A DNA stretch of 64,000 nucleotides from Cocos nucifera (GCA_006176705.1 QRFJ01000006.1:6743115-6807114), one strand, 5' to 3'. Counted from the stretch's first letter, positions 22,517 to 35,158 are shown. The notes: a model not told the origin generated them from the sequence alone. Program-made: numbers and translations.

Positions 22517-23190
22517 TATTGGAGGTTGTTAATCTACCGCTCGACTCATCAATAACCGACTGACCATCGGCCATCGATGGTCGTTCATCGATTGACGATC
22601 GATGATAGAAAGACTCGTCAAAGGATCAGTAGCCTACCAACTCACTATTGGTCGGACCGACACAAGCGACGGGAGCACTAACATACTGCCATCCGACGGA
22701 CATTCGATCTGACAGACAATGATCTAAAAATCTTCCATTCGATTGTCGGTTGATTTGAAACCTCTCGACCGACTATCGATCGATTTGAAATCTCTCGACT
22801 GACCGTCGATCGGTCTAAAGATTTGAAAACTCTCATCCAGACTATGATTGGCTCTACAAAATCGCTCCCAAAAAGGATGAAAAATGATGATTAGTGGATA
22901 GTTTTAATTACTTACCCACGATCACACTACACTGAAAAAAGAGAGACCCATGTACTCAGCAGTTATCACTCCGATATCTATAAAAGAGAGGTAATCTGAT
23001 CAGTTTAGGAGGGCATCTAATACTTTTAGAGCAATCTCTATCATTTTGCTCTCAGATTCCTATTCGACCAATTCACTCTACTAACTTAGACATCAGAGGG
23101 TTTCCGTCGAAGCCAACTCCGGTTAGTACAGACTTATTCTTGCAGGCTCTCCGGTATTCGATCGCAGGTGCAGGTGGATTGGCCGCAACA
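22517..23190 (+). repeat. 3' LTR of the Tat1 element
   Basis: The LTR begins TATTGGAGGTTG (an original TG changed to TA) and ends GGCCGCAACA, so the ends fit the short inverted repeat TGTTG...CAACA seen in the other Tat element. Its length is 674 bp. It contains repeated GACCGAC/CGATCGGT-type words and a TATA box at 22979-22985 (TATAAAA). The matching 5' LTR is outside the window, so the length rests on the terminal motifs and the polypurine tract. Confidence 0.6.
22979..22985 (+). promoter_or_regulatory. TATA box in the Tat1 3' LTR
   Basis: TATAAAA followed by GAGAGG lies in the second half of the 674 bp LTR, the usual place for the LTR core promoter. In a 3' LTR it could drive transcription into the flanking DNA. 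Confidence 0.5.
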
Positions 23191-24150
23191 GTGATGTTTT
23201 CAATCAAATTCGATCAAGTCAAGCTAGAGCACATCTATAATTTTGACCATATCCGTGACTCGACATTGAATTTCGACTTGATCCGTATCTGGTCATAAAT
23301 TAACCTCATGATACAATCTGAACCATCTAGCAGTTACCTCTTACCAACCCGATCTAACCTGCGTGATCTAGCTTCAATGATTTTGGTTATGAAATCTCAG
23401 AGTGAACTAAACAACTCGTCTTAAAAGCGATCAATTATTTTTAAAATCTTTAATTCAACTATACATTATCCACTTGAAACATTACATCACGATTTGGGTT
23501 GAAACTTGGATTCACAGCTGGACTTGTGCAACGCATGGTTCAAAAAACTAAACGCATGTAACAGCAGAAACTAATTGGATGTAAAGGCAACAAGAAGAGA
23601 AGAAAATAAAAATGGCAGTGACCGCTTGTAAAGTGGAAATGGGATTCCCTTGGGGAGGATGTCAAATGATTTCAGAATTGTGCATAATAAATGATGCATT
23701 TAGAGCCATTGATAGGTCACATGGAAGTGATCCGCAAAGCTGTCCATGAATGAATGCATCCTTCACTTGACCTAGTAACATTACTGCTAAAGCATCTTTA
23801 TTGGTAGGAATTGGACTTGGACATTCCCTGCTCGAGCTAAACCTAGGCATATCAAATTATTAAGGCCTACTTTGACTGAGACACTAGGGCTGCCATGGTT
23901 GGAAAGTCGGATGATGTATGCTGAATCGATCCATAGCTGCTAGGGGGGGGGGGGCATCGGTCGTAGCAAGACGAGTGCTGAATCGATCCATAGCTGCTAG
24001 GGGGGGGGGGGGCATCGGTCGTAGCAAGACGAGTGCTAGCATTTTTATTCCTATGCCTCATTGGACACAATCAAGGTCCTCTTCAGTTGCGAAGTTTCCT
24101 CGGTTAAATTAGTCACCATCCAACCACTTTTAAAAGATCTCATTTATTAT
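23191..24150. other. Intergenic DNA with a 57 bp poly-G duplication
   Basis: Beyond the Tat1 LTR I see no gene. At 23919-23975 and 23976-24033 a 57 bp unit (TGCTGAATCGATCC...poly-G...CATCGGTCGTAGCAAGACGAG) is tandemly repeated. The first copy has a run of 12 G and the second a run of 13. Apart from the G-run length the two copies look identical, so the duplication is recent. Confidence 0.6.
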
Positions 24151-24290
24151 AGATGTGAGCATTTATAAGATATGTATAGTTTTACATCGGTTATATATCG
24201 GATAGATCTTGAATACTTATATATAACCAAGAAATCAAATAATACTTTTTCACTAATATTTTTGAGTAAGATTCTATAAAAAATTATAGA
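24150..24290 (+). mobile_element. TRIM-like LTR fragment
   Basis: TTACATCGGTTATATATCGG...ATCTTGAATACTTATATATAACCAAGAAATCAAATAATACTTTTTCACTAAT...TGAGTAAGATTCT matches the same ordered words in the four tandem units at 51908-52910 (CCCACATC, AGGATC/GATCTT, AATCCAAAATAATACTTTNT, GGTGAGATCTT). It is a single diverged copy of that short LTR family. Confidence 0.55.
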
Positions 24291-24785
24291 TGATTGATTA
24301 GATGGTACACCCAAATGCTAGTAGTGCCCATCGCAATATTATTCAAGAATGGGACCATGTGAATGCGAGCAGGTTACCGAAAAGAACTGCACCTAGCTTT
24401 TAATGGTTAAGTTTTGATGAGCGCAAGGTCATTGAGTTCTTATGGGCTTTCATGTGGCTTTTAGAGGGATGGGTGGGAGTGGGTTGGATCCTTCCGCACA
24501 GTATGTTGGTCTACCATTTCAAGCATGGTAACCTTGTTCTAAAGAAAAATCTTGTATCAAGGTGGTGTCAATATTTGAGATGAGTTTAGGTGAGTTAAAG
24601 GGTTCGTGGTTCAAGCCCAACATGCTTGGTAGAGCGAACCTAGTCAAGAAAGGGATCTTATTTAGCTACTCATGGAAGGCCCAAATTCATTCCAAAGCAT
24701 CATCAAGCAGGCCTAATCATACTTAGCCTTCAAATGCAAAATTTCGGTATTTCTAGCCTTCAAATTCAAAAAGTTTTAGCACTAA

Positions 24786-25768
24786 TGCTCTGTTTGGTAC
24801 GAAGAATGTGGATTAAAGAAAAGATGGATGGAAGAAAAAGAATGAATGAGGAAGAGGATGGATGGAGGATCCATCCATCCTTTCATATGTTAGATAAAAT
24901 ATGAAAAATGGATAAAAATAATTCTCTTCTCTATTTGATATAGGAGGAATGAAAGGGAGGATGGATGATATTTATATCTAACATTTTTACTAAACTACTC
25001 TTTGAAAAAAAATATTACTATTATCAATTTATTACACTAATTTATACTAAATAAGTAAACAATATATAAACTTATAATCATTATAATCTATAATTATATT
25101 AAAAATTATATAAATATTTAATTTTAGTTTAGTTTAATTTAATAAATAATTTTATAATTAAATTATTAATTAATTAATTATATAAATAACTAGCTAATTT
25201 ATAATTTAATTTAATAATTAATTTTATTAATAATATAAATAACTACTTAATTTATAATTTAATTTCATAATTAATTAATACTATACGAATAATTAATTTA
25301 AAATAGTAAATAAACATAGAGAAATTAAAGTTAATTTTAGTTATTTAATTATAATTATCAAAATTATGAACTAAAATTAAAATAATTATTAATAAAATTT
25401 AATAGTATATAAAAAATAATATAAATAAAAAGTAATGAAATATTATAGTTTTGTTAAAAAAATAAATAAAAGATAATTTTATCAATGCAAAAATTCATCC
25501 ATCAATACTCCATCTATCCTTCCTTACTATATACAAAAATAATATAAATAAAAAAAATATTATAGTTTTGTCAAAAAATAAATAAAGGATAGTTTTGTCA
25601 ATGCATTCTATTTTTGTCAATGCAAAAATTGGTGGACAAGGATAGATGAAGAATTCTATTTTTTCATCCATCCTTCGTGATAACTTTTTGAACCAAATAG
25701 TGGATAAAAGTCATCCATCCTTCCAATCTCATCCATCCTTCCTCCCATGATCCTAACCAAACATAGGG
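24786..25768. mobile_element. Tourist/Harbinger-like MITE
   Basis: The ends are imperfect inverted repeats: TGCTCTGTTTGGTACG on the left and, read from the right, CCCTATGTTTGGTTAG. They are followed inside on both arms by ATGGATGGA/GATGAATGG words. A TAA triplet stands on both sides (24783-24785 and 25769-25771), the target duplication typical of PIF/Harbinger elements. The interior is AT-rich. It has no coding capacity and contains a direct repeat of TTTTGTCAAAAAATAAATAAA (about 25450 and 25568). Its length, 983 bp, is large for a MITE. Confidence 0.65.
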
Positions 25769-25771
25769 TAA

Positions 25772-28700
25772 AGACACCTCAACCACCGTTAGAGGAGGGA
25801 TGTGAGCAGTGGGGCAACTAATACACCACGGCTATAATCCATAAGAGGATGGCAATATTGCAAGCAGGACTACGTGCATTTATTGGTGTTCATCAACAGC
25901 TAATAGCTCGGCTGATTGACACTTATCTCTTTGAGTAAGACATCTCAGATTCAAAGTTGAATAAACATTCACGCATGCAAACATATGTACATGCATATGT
26001 ACATACACGTACACATGTATACATACATAAATACGTATAGCATTCCTTTTCCCACTTGCTTGCTAGCTAATTTCATGTCAAGATATATATCTCTTGCTCC
26101 CACTTCCAAGCATCAAACAAAGGTTTACTCGATGAGGCATTTGTAGGACAATTTCCAAGATTGAATAGCATATATAGCGTCATATTTCTAACCTACCCGT
26201 GACATCATGACAATGTGGAACCATTAAAAACTGCCGTGCAATTAACATAATAAAGCTCGGATGAAGAATTAGGTGCTAAATGCTGTAGCTAGACATAGAC
26301 AACTATTTGAACATGAAATAATAACTTTAGCTTGAGTCAAGAAACGATGCTTGCACCTGAAGTAATAGACTTGGAGGCCGAGTTCAGACTGGGTCTGGTC
26401 CACCATCCTAGGTCTGACCCTGGCCGAATACCAAACCGAGCAAAATTTTATTTATTTGGATTCAAGTCAAATCCATATATCTTATAAAGTTGGTTGTAAG
26501 GGTCCATTTAGAGTCCTTGCATGCTTGTTAAACAAGAGTTGTGCATGAAATTTTGATTCAACACGTAAGTTGTGGTCCTTGTTTCCAAATCCAAAACCAA
26601 TGAAGTTGCTAAGCTTATTTTATTAGAGTCTATGAAGAATCAACAATGACAACATATTCCAACATATAATATCTTCCAGTGAACTATATCGAGAGTAGCT
26701 GAGCAACTTTTTCTTAAATTTGCTTTAGGGACTATATCTTTCTTCAACATATTCGTATGCGTGCAGCCAAGGTCAGACGCCTGAAACACCACTTAGAAGG
26801 ACTACCAACCATATATATCATGGAGTTGTGAAACACTCAACAAATACTATGCCCACCCTTTCATATTGTGAGTAATTTTAGTATGATGAAGAGGAAGCAA
26901 CTACATATAATTCAATCTTAGGAATTGTGGGACTAATTTATTGGGCAGGTACCCTATAATTGAGCAAATTTTTGGGCATGCAGCTTGTTCCCCTTGTTTC
27001 CTAACAACCCCTGGGCATGTCAGCTCAGTTTTGTATCTTTGTCCAAACTACGTGATGGAGGTCCACCCAATAACAAAAATATATGATTGGAGGAGAAAAA
27101 CTTGGAGACGTGAGCTAGGATCAACTAACTAATCCATATTGAAGAAAACAGTCAAACTATTCCAGGTTTAAAGCTTGTAAATAGTTTGGTTTAAAGAAGG
27201 TGGTCGAGTTAAAGCTCAAGATTTATCAGGACAAACTAAAATCTTATCATGTTCTTTGGGTTTCATTTGTTGACGTCAATCCTCGAGGCAGTATGAAAGC
27301 CAGGAACATGCCTTGATTAAAAAGATCAGAGCAATGCTGTAATTTATATCATCATCGAACACTTTGCTACTCAGTGAAAAAAAAAATCTCAAGCTTTACT
27401 CTTTGGTACTTTCTTATAGGAATATTTTTTTATTCAGCACTTTGCAGAACCTGAAGAATAAAACCAATTTTGCCAACAATATTAAGATTCCCATTGTCTC
27501 AAAATATCTCCTCTTGGATGCAAACTGATGAACGGCACCATCTGTTGTATATTTTCAATACATTCACATGAACAATTATGTAAATGGCCAATGGTACGTA
27601 GCTGCACATATTTCCAACGCTAGCAGCAGATTTTCCCGATCACTCTCGACAAATTTGAAATTATTAGATCTTCTCAATCAGGTGTACATAATGCACCAAG
27701 AGAAAAATAATCAATAAAAAAATTGGCGATTACTTACATTCACTCATGATATATACTCGTGTCCAAAATTGCAGTGCTGAGAAGTTGCTTTAGAGGGTGG
27801 GGGGTGTGGGGTTCACATTGGGTCTACGAGCAATATTGTTTTCCGATCTTTTGCCATCACTAGAATTTGAATCCTGGATCTTTTCCATGAGCACGTCCTG
27901 GAAATGAACCATGGATAATTGCCAACAGCAAATTCTTGTAAGAGTGGTGCCAACCAATTAAGATTATGTTCGTTGGTCTTTTAAGTACAATATCTCTTTC
28001 AAAGAACGATAGCAGGCTTTTATTTAAAAAAAAAAGAAAAAGAAAAAGAAAAAAGAAAGCAAAAAAGCAAGACAGTAGTAAAGAAGCATTATTTATTCCT
28101 TTAAAGCTTCACTAATCTTTCTTCACCATCCATTCGAAACCAAACCAATCTTCCAGAAGAGTCCCTGATGCCCGGCTGGTGAGCAGACTAGCATTATCAT
28201 TGCCCCATCACTTTATACTCGTGTAATCCTTAAGCTCCTTATCCTCGCACACAGAAACACCACGAATCCATGATACCTCGTGCAGCTGGTATTTATTCAT
28301 GAGGCTATGGCCTCTCCTCTGCCACTTTCATGATCCACAAAGCATGCCCATCTTACTCATAAATATCGATCACATCAATCAATCTATCTATCTATCTATT
28401 TATCTACACTCACATATACATATACATAGTCTTTCCTGCATGACATTGTCCTGTGTTAGTCATGTACTCATTGCATCATTCCGCGCCCTTAATTCCATTT
28501 CACCTATTACCCTTATTTATTTTATTTTTTTTTTGAGGATCCATTTCGCATATTATTAAAGAGCATTATAGTTCTCTTGAGAAAAATAGAAATAATACTT
28601 TATTCTTGAAAAATTAAGAGTTATAACTATCTTAAGATATTCATCAAATAAATCAATTCGACAAAAGTATTTTAGTCTTACATCGAAAGGAAACAAAAGA

Positions 28701-30974
28701 GAAAAAAAAAATTAGACCTTGTGAAACATAATTCTAAGATGAGCAGTTTAGATGTGTGAATCACAGTACGCATACCTAAGAAAATGCACACATATGCCAC
28801 TGCCAAGTCCCAGAATTATTGATCTAACTTGTTTCGTCACCGTATGCATTTGTGACTCACACAGCTGAAAAGCTCTTCCTGAAAATTCCTGTCTTAAGAT
28901 CATCACTCTGAAATTCATGTTAGCATTAAGAACAGCAACAACAACAGAGAACATAAATTATAAATTATAAAGAACAGCTCACAAGGACATCTAAAAAATA
29001 TTCAGACTTGCCCAACCCTGTAGATCTACTCATCGCTATCAACAAATTACATACACGGTTCTTCTTCCTTACTGGCGAGCAAATTAACAATAAGCATATC
29101 TGAAGTACGTTCTAAAACCTATTTAGCATTCTTATTCTCCTAAAGTCCACTTGATCGCTCGAGTAAAACAATATTCCCCATGCCTCCTAGTCATAGGCGT
29201 GAGGAAGATACTTCACGTTGATCAACACTAGGTCAACTCTTGTAATTACAAATGTTGTCTCCTGATATATTTGATACCAAGGTCCCGATGGTAAATTATG
29301 GAAGAAAAGGAGGAGTCCATGATGGTCAATGTAATTTTTTGTCTCTCTTTTTTTTTCTTTTAAAATAAATTAAACTGATGTCACTTTGCCACTTTTTATG
29401 TTCAGGTTTTCCGCAGCATATTACTCTCGTTTAACCACATGACACGCTTGGATGATCCTATATGAGTCATATCTACTTTATACTTACCTATTTGAATTCG
29501 CTCTTGATTACTTTCAAGATTACCAAGCCATACAATTTCACCACCACCTGAGAGTGGAAGTTTAATTCTCATATTAATATTATGAAGGGGGCTTGACGCT
29601 GACATTACCTTCTCATGCAATTGTTTGTGAAATAGGAAGATGATTTTTTCTGAAACAAAACTTAAACCAATAATATACTTAAGAAATTAACAACAACAAC
29701 AATCAGTTCTATTGTATTTGAAAGTGTATTTCCCAGTTCTCAAGGATATATAATTATATATAACCATTAATTTTAAAATTAGAGTTCTTTCGTTGGTTCA
29801 TAGCTAGATATTTCAGCACTGAAACCTAATCCTTTCTTCATCACTAAGCTTGCTGGCTATTTTGAAAAAGAAAAGGAAAACATTAGTGTCATTTGGATTT
29901 ATATTTTAAGGCACTTCATCACATATGCTCGAGTCAGTAGAAATTCTAAGAGTTTCCCAAACCTCATTTGATTACCACTACGGTGCATGTTCTGCACCTC
30001 TCCATACTCTTATGCAAATCTAATCTTCTACTTCATACTTCCTTCCAAGTTCTCCATATTATTGCAATAATAAAGTTTATACTACTCCTGGGGCTAACAG
30101 GTGCTATTTTGGCTGCTCTTCAACCAATTTATGAAACAACATTCTCATACGTTTTCGATCCTATCTGGAAGAAATATTCTGTCAAAGGAAAGAATACAGA
30201 AATTAGACTTTTCGTTAGAAAGAAATTTCAGATCAAAATAAGCTCTATCAAGTAAGAAATGTAGACGAAAGTAATGCATCTGAGCATGTACCTCGTAAAC
30301 AATGGCATGTTCCTCTCTCCCCCCCCCTCTCCCTCTTCTTTTTCCAATATATATTAACCTAGATTATCTTTCGGGAGATTTTTGGAGGTGGCAATAAACC
30401 ACGTGAGAGATCAGATGTTTCAGTATTATATAATGCTCCAGTGTAACTCTCCTTCACCAAATTCTGAACACAAGGAGCATTCCTTTAAGAACTTATCCAA
30501 GCTGCTTTGATTTGGGTAAAGAAGGAATACTAGTTCTGTTAAAGAGCAAACCAATCGTAAAAGTTGATCATTATTTCCTTTCCCCTTTTCAGGAGTCAAA
30601 AAAAGTTAAATGATCTAGTGGAAAGAGAAGCATTTGCATGCTTCTTCGGGATCATGGTACCGATACTCTTCTCTCATGGCCAGCAAAGCATCTCTCAAAG
30701 ATAATCTTTGCTGAGCAAAATCTCTCAAAGATAATCGAGTAGTACGTAGCCTTTTTCAATTTCTTTATAAACCCTAACTTCTTTTCTAACCAAAGGCCAG
30801 AGAAGCATAAAAAGTAGCATGGCAGCATAGATTCAAAACCAAAGGGCCAAAGTGCAAACCTTGCGTTTCTTTTTCCGTCCACGTCTCATACCACGATCAA
30901 GAGGGAAGCCATAGCCTCATATTTCTTAACAATGAGCTACAACCCTTGTAGAACTACAACCCTCCCTTATAGAA
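25772..30974. other. Intergenic DNA without supported genes
   Basis: No reading frame with recognisable domains was found on either strand. Simple repeats are present: ACATATGTACATGC/ACGTACAC-type words (25975-26035), an A/G-rich run (28028-28075), (ATCT)n at 28380-28408 and poly-T runs near 28525 and 29348. CT-rich and poly-C words occur at 30313-30345. Confidence 0.5.
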
Positions 30975-31902
30975 CTACAACCCTTCTTTTTCTAGCTTCG
31001 CAAGAAGGGCGGTCAGTAGAGCGTCTCGCCTCTCCGCCCGGGCCTCCTCCCTCGCCCGCCGCTCCTCCTCCCTCTCCCTCCACGTCCTCTCCATTGCCTT
31101 CCTTTCCTCCTCCAAAGCCACCATTGTTCTCCTCCACTCCTCTTCTTTAGCCCTCCTCTCGGCCTCCCTCGCTTCCGCTGCCGCTATCCATCGAGCCTGT
31201 ATTTCCAGCTGCCGCCTCGCAAACTCCTTGAGAGCATTCTCCACCTCTTCTTCAAATCTCCTCCTCCTCTCCACCTTCCTCTTCTTCTTACTCCTCCCCA
31301 ACTTCTCCTCCTCCTCCTCCTCCTTCTCCTCCTCCTCCTGATCCCCACCCTCCTCCTCCTCCTCCTCCCACTCCTCTCCTTGGACTTGCACTCCCTTCCC
31401 TTTATCTTTGTTCGAAACCAGCAGCCTCTCCATCCTCTCTGAGAATATCGTCCGCATCTCCTCGTGGAAGGGGAACTGTCTGCCGCCCTCCCCCTCCATG
31501 GCCTCAATCCCCTGCTCGAACAAAACCATATATTTTTGTGCAAAAAAAGAAAAGAAATCTTAACAGAAGGGAGGAAACGATGAGATCGAAAAACTAATAA
31601 CATATCGAGTTTACCTTGAAACGAGTGACGAGGTTCTTCCACTTGGACTTGCACTGCTCGGGTGTGCGGGTGAAGCCCTTCTGCTGGAGCCTGGCAGAGA
31701 TGGCTTCCCACAAGGGCTTGTTCCGCTTGGTCTCCATGAAGCTCCGGTCGAGCTCGGCTCGAACGGCCAAGAACTCCTTGGTCTCGGCGTTGGTCCACTG
31801 GGGGAACCGGTCTCGCTCCCGATCTCTCTCCCCACCACCACCACCCTCGGGTAGGGGGTTCACGTTGAGGTAATAAGGGTTGTAGTGGTGGCGCAGCTCC
31901 AT
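30975..31902 (-). CDS. GT-3a/GT-3b-like trihelix transcription factor
   Basis: Two exons: 31902-31615 and 31511-30975, joined over a 103 bp GT-AG intron (donor AAG|GTAAAC, acceptor GAGCAG|GGG), give 274 residues. Residues 33-110 form the single trihelix (Myb-like) DNA-binding domain with the three spaced tryptophans W36, W65 and W88 (FPQW, NKPLWEAIS, KSKWKNLVTRFK). It continues over the splice junction to the fourth-helix region RQFPFHEEMRTIF. An acidic run (142-165) and a basic nuclear signal (SKKKRKVERRRR, 170-181) follow. A long charged coiled coil (182-270) ends in LLTALLAKLEKEGL, closely matching the end of Arabidopsis GT-3b. The family binds GT elements in the nucleus; GT-3b is linked to salt and pathogen responses. 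The start is the first ATG of the exon. The gene looks intact. Confidence 0.93.
31512..31614 (-). other. Intron of the trihelix gene
   Basis: This is a phase 0 intron with GT at 31614-31613 and AG at 31513-31512. It splits the trihelix domain right after VTRFK, the same place where GT-3-type protein homology continues with a glycine. It is T-rich before the acceptor, as expected. Confidence 0.9.
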
Positions 31903-31962
31903 GGCCAGCTAGCTTGAGATAGATAAGGAGAAGGGAAAAGGGGTTAAAGAAAGAAGAATAGG

Positions 31963-31969
31963 ATAAATA
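31963..31969 (-). promoter_or_regulatory. Candidate TATA box of the trihelix gene
   Basis: On the minus strand CTATTTATCC lies about 61-67 bases upstream of the ATG. This would place transcription start near 31935 and give a short, CT-rich 5' leader. It is the only TATA-like word close to the start. Confidence 0.35.
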
Positions 31970-32010
31970 GTGTGAACTGAGCTAGCTAGCTAGGGTCGTG
32001 GAGGTGGTGT

Positions 32011-32113
32011 GAAGGGGTGGGAGGGGGTGGCGGGGGGGTGGGGACGAGGAGCGGTGTGGGGAATCGAGAGATCTGTGGGGGCGGGGAGGGGGAGGGGAGG
32101 GTGGGTGGGGACG
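32011..32113. promoter_or_regulatory. G-rich tract upstream of the trihelix gene (G-quadruplex candidate)
   Basis: The + strand carries many runs of three or more G (GGGAGGGGG, GGGGGGG, GGGGG, GGGG, GGGTGGGTGGGG) within 100 bases, 110-210 bases upstream of the trihelix ATG. The minus (coding) strand is correspondingly C-rich. Such tracts can form G-quadruplexes and are common near core promoters. Confidence 0.5.
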
Positions 32114-32169
32114 TCCTAGTCGTGGTCGCATGTTATCTGTCAACGCGCAAACCGTTTGCTTTCCCATTG

Positions 32170-35158
32170 CTTTTCTCTTTGGGCTGGGCGCGACCGGATG
32201 CGTGCCGGTGGCGTCAGTCTTACGCCAGTGCTGAATTCACCAAGGCGAATGCTACGGAACGCCGTGATGCACCCGACAAAGCCCAAGGATATACATGGCA
32301 AGCGACCATTTGAAGCTACGACACCGTCTCAAACCTGTTAATGCCACGTGGATGGAGAATTGCTGCTTGTGAAGAGAATCGGTGCCGCGTTAGGTTCCCA
32401 AGTTCGGCATGCCTTGGTAGCTAAGTTTTTGTCGTGTGAATTCTGGAAAGATCGCTGGCTATCCGCGGGTGGCCGGGCGCATCGACGCGTGGCTTGGGAG
32501 TTGGGACGTGTTGTAATGAATGAAGGATTTGCGCGCGATTGGTGTTCGATTTCTCACGAGGGAACCCTTCTGCTTTATTCCCACGGTGCTGAACACAACT
32601 CTTCCAGTGCTTGAGATCGTTCACCGCACTGAACTTAATATCTGAGATGGAGCTAAGTTTTTCATGGGGAAATGGGTTAATTGATTTGATTCAGGTTTCA
32701 GATGGACGCAGCTTGGTCTTGTTGGCCACATCTTGCACCGCTTCATGTTATCCATCTAGCTTTTTGGTGCAATTTGGGTTATACAAATGGCTTCATATTG
32801 GCTGAGTATTGCTGCTTTTGTCGCCAGCAAGAGCTTTTCTGGCTACACTTTGAATTGCTTCCAATAAAACCAAGCTTGGAAAATGTGGCTGCACGTGCAT
32901 GACTAAAAAGATGGCTGCGCTTGCTTGACTGGAATTGCTTTATTCATGTAATATTTTCTTAATGTTTCGCAACTGTTATAACGTTTGAAATTTTAAGAGT
33001 CAGTGCCAATGCAAAATTGTCGAATTTAGGGTTGAAGTCATGGCTTCATAAAAACTCATCTTTCTTTTCTTTTTTTTTTATAAAGCCTTCAAACTTTTAT
33101 AAATAACATTGACGCACCATAATTTTGATATTTCAATTAACATCACTAAATAATTTTATTATAATAATATAGTCCAACATCTTATGTGTTAATCGGTATT
33201 TGGTATAAATTATCGCATGACTATCATGTGATAATTAACACATGCTATTACTTGTAGAATGTCTTTTATTTTTCTTTTTCTCTAAGTTTGATTACACATA
33301 TAAAATACCACAATTGTTACCCTCCTCGTCCTCCTCCTCGCTTCCACTGATTTCGACAACACCACCACCCAAGAAAGCCTCTCCAAGTGGTTCCTACGAC
33401 CCTCCTTCGTACTAACCCCAACCCTTAATTGGGAAAGGTTACAAGGATCCTTATTCTTCATGCAGCCATTTAGGTATATAATTGCTTATATAAAGATGGA
33501 GGAGTTAGGTTTTCCGTGGAAGCACTTTCTAGATTTATAACATGTTAGTTTTTTTTTTTTTTATAAAAACAAGGATTAGTGTTATTTTCATCTAAATTTA
33601 ACAGATTGTCCCTTGCAATACCAATATATCATGAAAATTTTAAACAATCTTGCATTAGAATCAATTTCATTGAGAAACTCGATACATTCATTATGAATGA
33701 ATATGGACATCTAAGGATGTTAAATGTAATTAATGTTTTATAATTAATATAATGAAGTGAATGGAGCTACATTCCCTACTTTCTTTTTCCGAAAAATAAA
33801 GTAAACATAATCAGCATATGTAGACAAGGATAACCAGGACAAAGAGAGACTAACTTTAGACTAAGTCACTACATTATATTAATGAATTGATTAACTTAGG
33901 AACTTAACCAACTTGTGAATGAATTAAATTATAAATTACCTTTTTTAGGTGTGTGAACTCATCATCTTGTTCACACTTGACATAGAATCCTGCAATGATA
34001 AGAAAGAATTCTTTAATGCACCGTCCATTGGTAGAGCTAACGATGCAAACTTGCAATTCAATTATTTGTGGTCTATTCAATATTTTGTGCTAAATCTTAA
34101 AATGATATTGACAATGACACAATTAGTGCATATATCTACATCACCTTGGATGATCAAAGCTGATGTATTCGATGTCCAACTATAGTCGTGCCTTATATTT
34201 TTCATGCCCGATTGATCATAAAGGCAAACGCTTCTATAAGGATCGATGCTCCTCAAATAATTGTTGCTTGTGGATCCATGTTTCTTGTTGCTTCGGATGA
34301 TACGAAAACCTCCCACATTATATTTGTTTGTCATTTTCTAGCTTGAGTACGATGATGCTCAAAACCAAACCACACACAGCTCTTTCATGTTTTTGCTGCG
34401 GAATCTATTGACTTCTCAAATCTAGTTTGACTAATATCATTAGAGAGTACCTATATTAATCTAGATTTAATATTAAAGGAACGTATGGCCAGAAGACAAG
34501 TAGCCCAGTTGCTCTTAAGTGCAAGTTGGTTGCTAGTGGAGGACCTTACGAATCCCTCCTTGTAGTACAATCACAGCAGAATAATTTCTGGGCACAGAAG
34601 TTATGTATGGGCCCAACATAATCAGCACATTAAATCATAGTTTGACGGATTCGGATGCGGTCAAAGTAGTCACTGCCCATCCTTGCATACTTGACCGATC
34701 AAGGAAAGATATGGTGCTTGTCGTTTCAGCCTTAGAACGTACAAGAAAGCTTAAGAATTAAGATCAGTCTATCATCATTCCACGATCAACACCAACTTGA
34801 AATTTCATTTTATTTTTCATTGTTTTCCTCCTACCGGAAGAAAAACAAAATGTTACAATCTATCTGGCCCATTGGCTAATCAACAGATTCGGCCTCCTAG
34901 GAGATTATGCATTCAATAAAATTAAAAAATAAAATAAAATATCACGAAGAGGAGGAAAAGAAACAGTATTATAGTTTGGCACGATAAATATAAATGATAC
35001 GGAAAGGGATTCTGTCCTCATCCATTAGGGGATGTCCACCTATCGCGCTAGACTATTTTTGAATGAAAAATCCGCTTTGAGGATGAGTCTCGCATGACCC
35101 AAGCCCTTCCAAGTTTCGGATGATTCCCTCCCCTCCCTGACTTTCCCATTTTTCTTTT
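32170..35158. other. Intergenic DNA without supported genes
   Basis: Short open frames exist near 32350-32900 and 33950-34330, but none shows a recognisable domain. Poly-T runs occur at 33066 and 33550. Reading both strands gave nothing beyond low-complexity A/T DNA. Confidence 0.45.

Larger units (their letters stand above)
2788..23190 (+). mobile_element. Decayed Ty3/gypsy LTR retrotransposon, Tat lineage, 5' part missing
   Basis: Relics occur in the order gag, aspartic protease, reverse transcriptase, RNase H, a second (archaeal-type) RNase H and integrase (2800-7911). A spacer with tandem repeats, an antisense gene (22064-8854), a polypurine tract and a 3' LTR (22517-23190) follow. The second RNase H before integrase and an antisense extra gene after pol are hallmarks of the Tat/Grande-type lineage. 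All coding parts carry stops and frameshifts. The 5' LTR and the gag start are not in the window because the CACTA element lies at 2787. A copia element (10603-21463) is inserted in the antisense gene, so the gypsy element is older than the copia insertion. Confidence 0.85.

Noticed and set aside
24560..24660. Possible tRNA-derived SINE: GGTTCAAGCCC resembles a polymerase III B box at 24608-24618
   Set aside because: No convincing A box at the right distance, no poly-A or simple tail, and no second copy in the window.
26380..26470. CCGA/GGTCTG-rich words that looked like an LTR end
   Set aside because: No matching second LTR, primer site or coding relic nearby.
31184..31798. Minus-strand open frame of 204 codons overlapping the trihelix gene
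   Set aside because: It is an alternative frame of the trihelix gene that crosses its intron; arginine-rich low complexity and no homology.
32348..32902. Several short open frames on the plus strand
   Set aside because: No domain, no splice pattern giving a longer product, and no repeat relationship.
33949..34334. Open frames of about 80 codons on both strands
   Set aside because: No recognisable motif; the length is expected by chance in AT-rich DNA.
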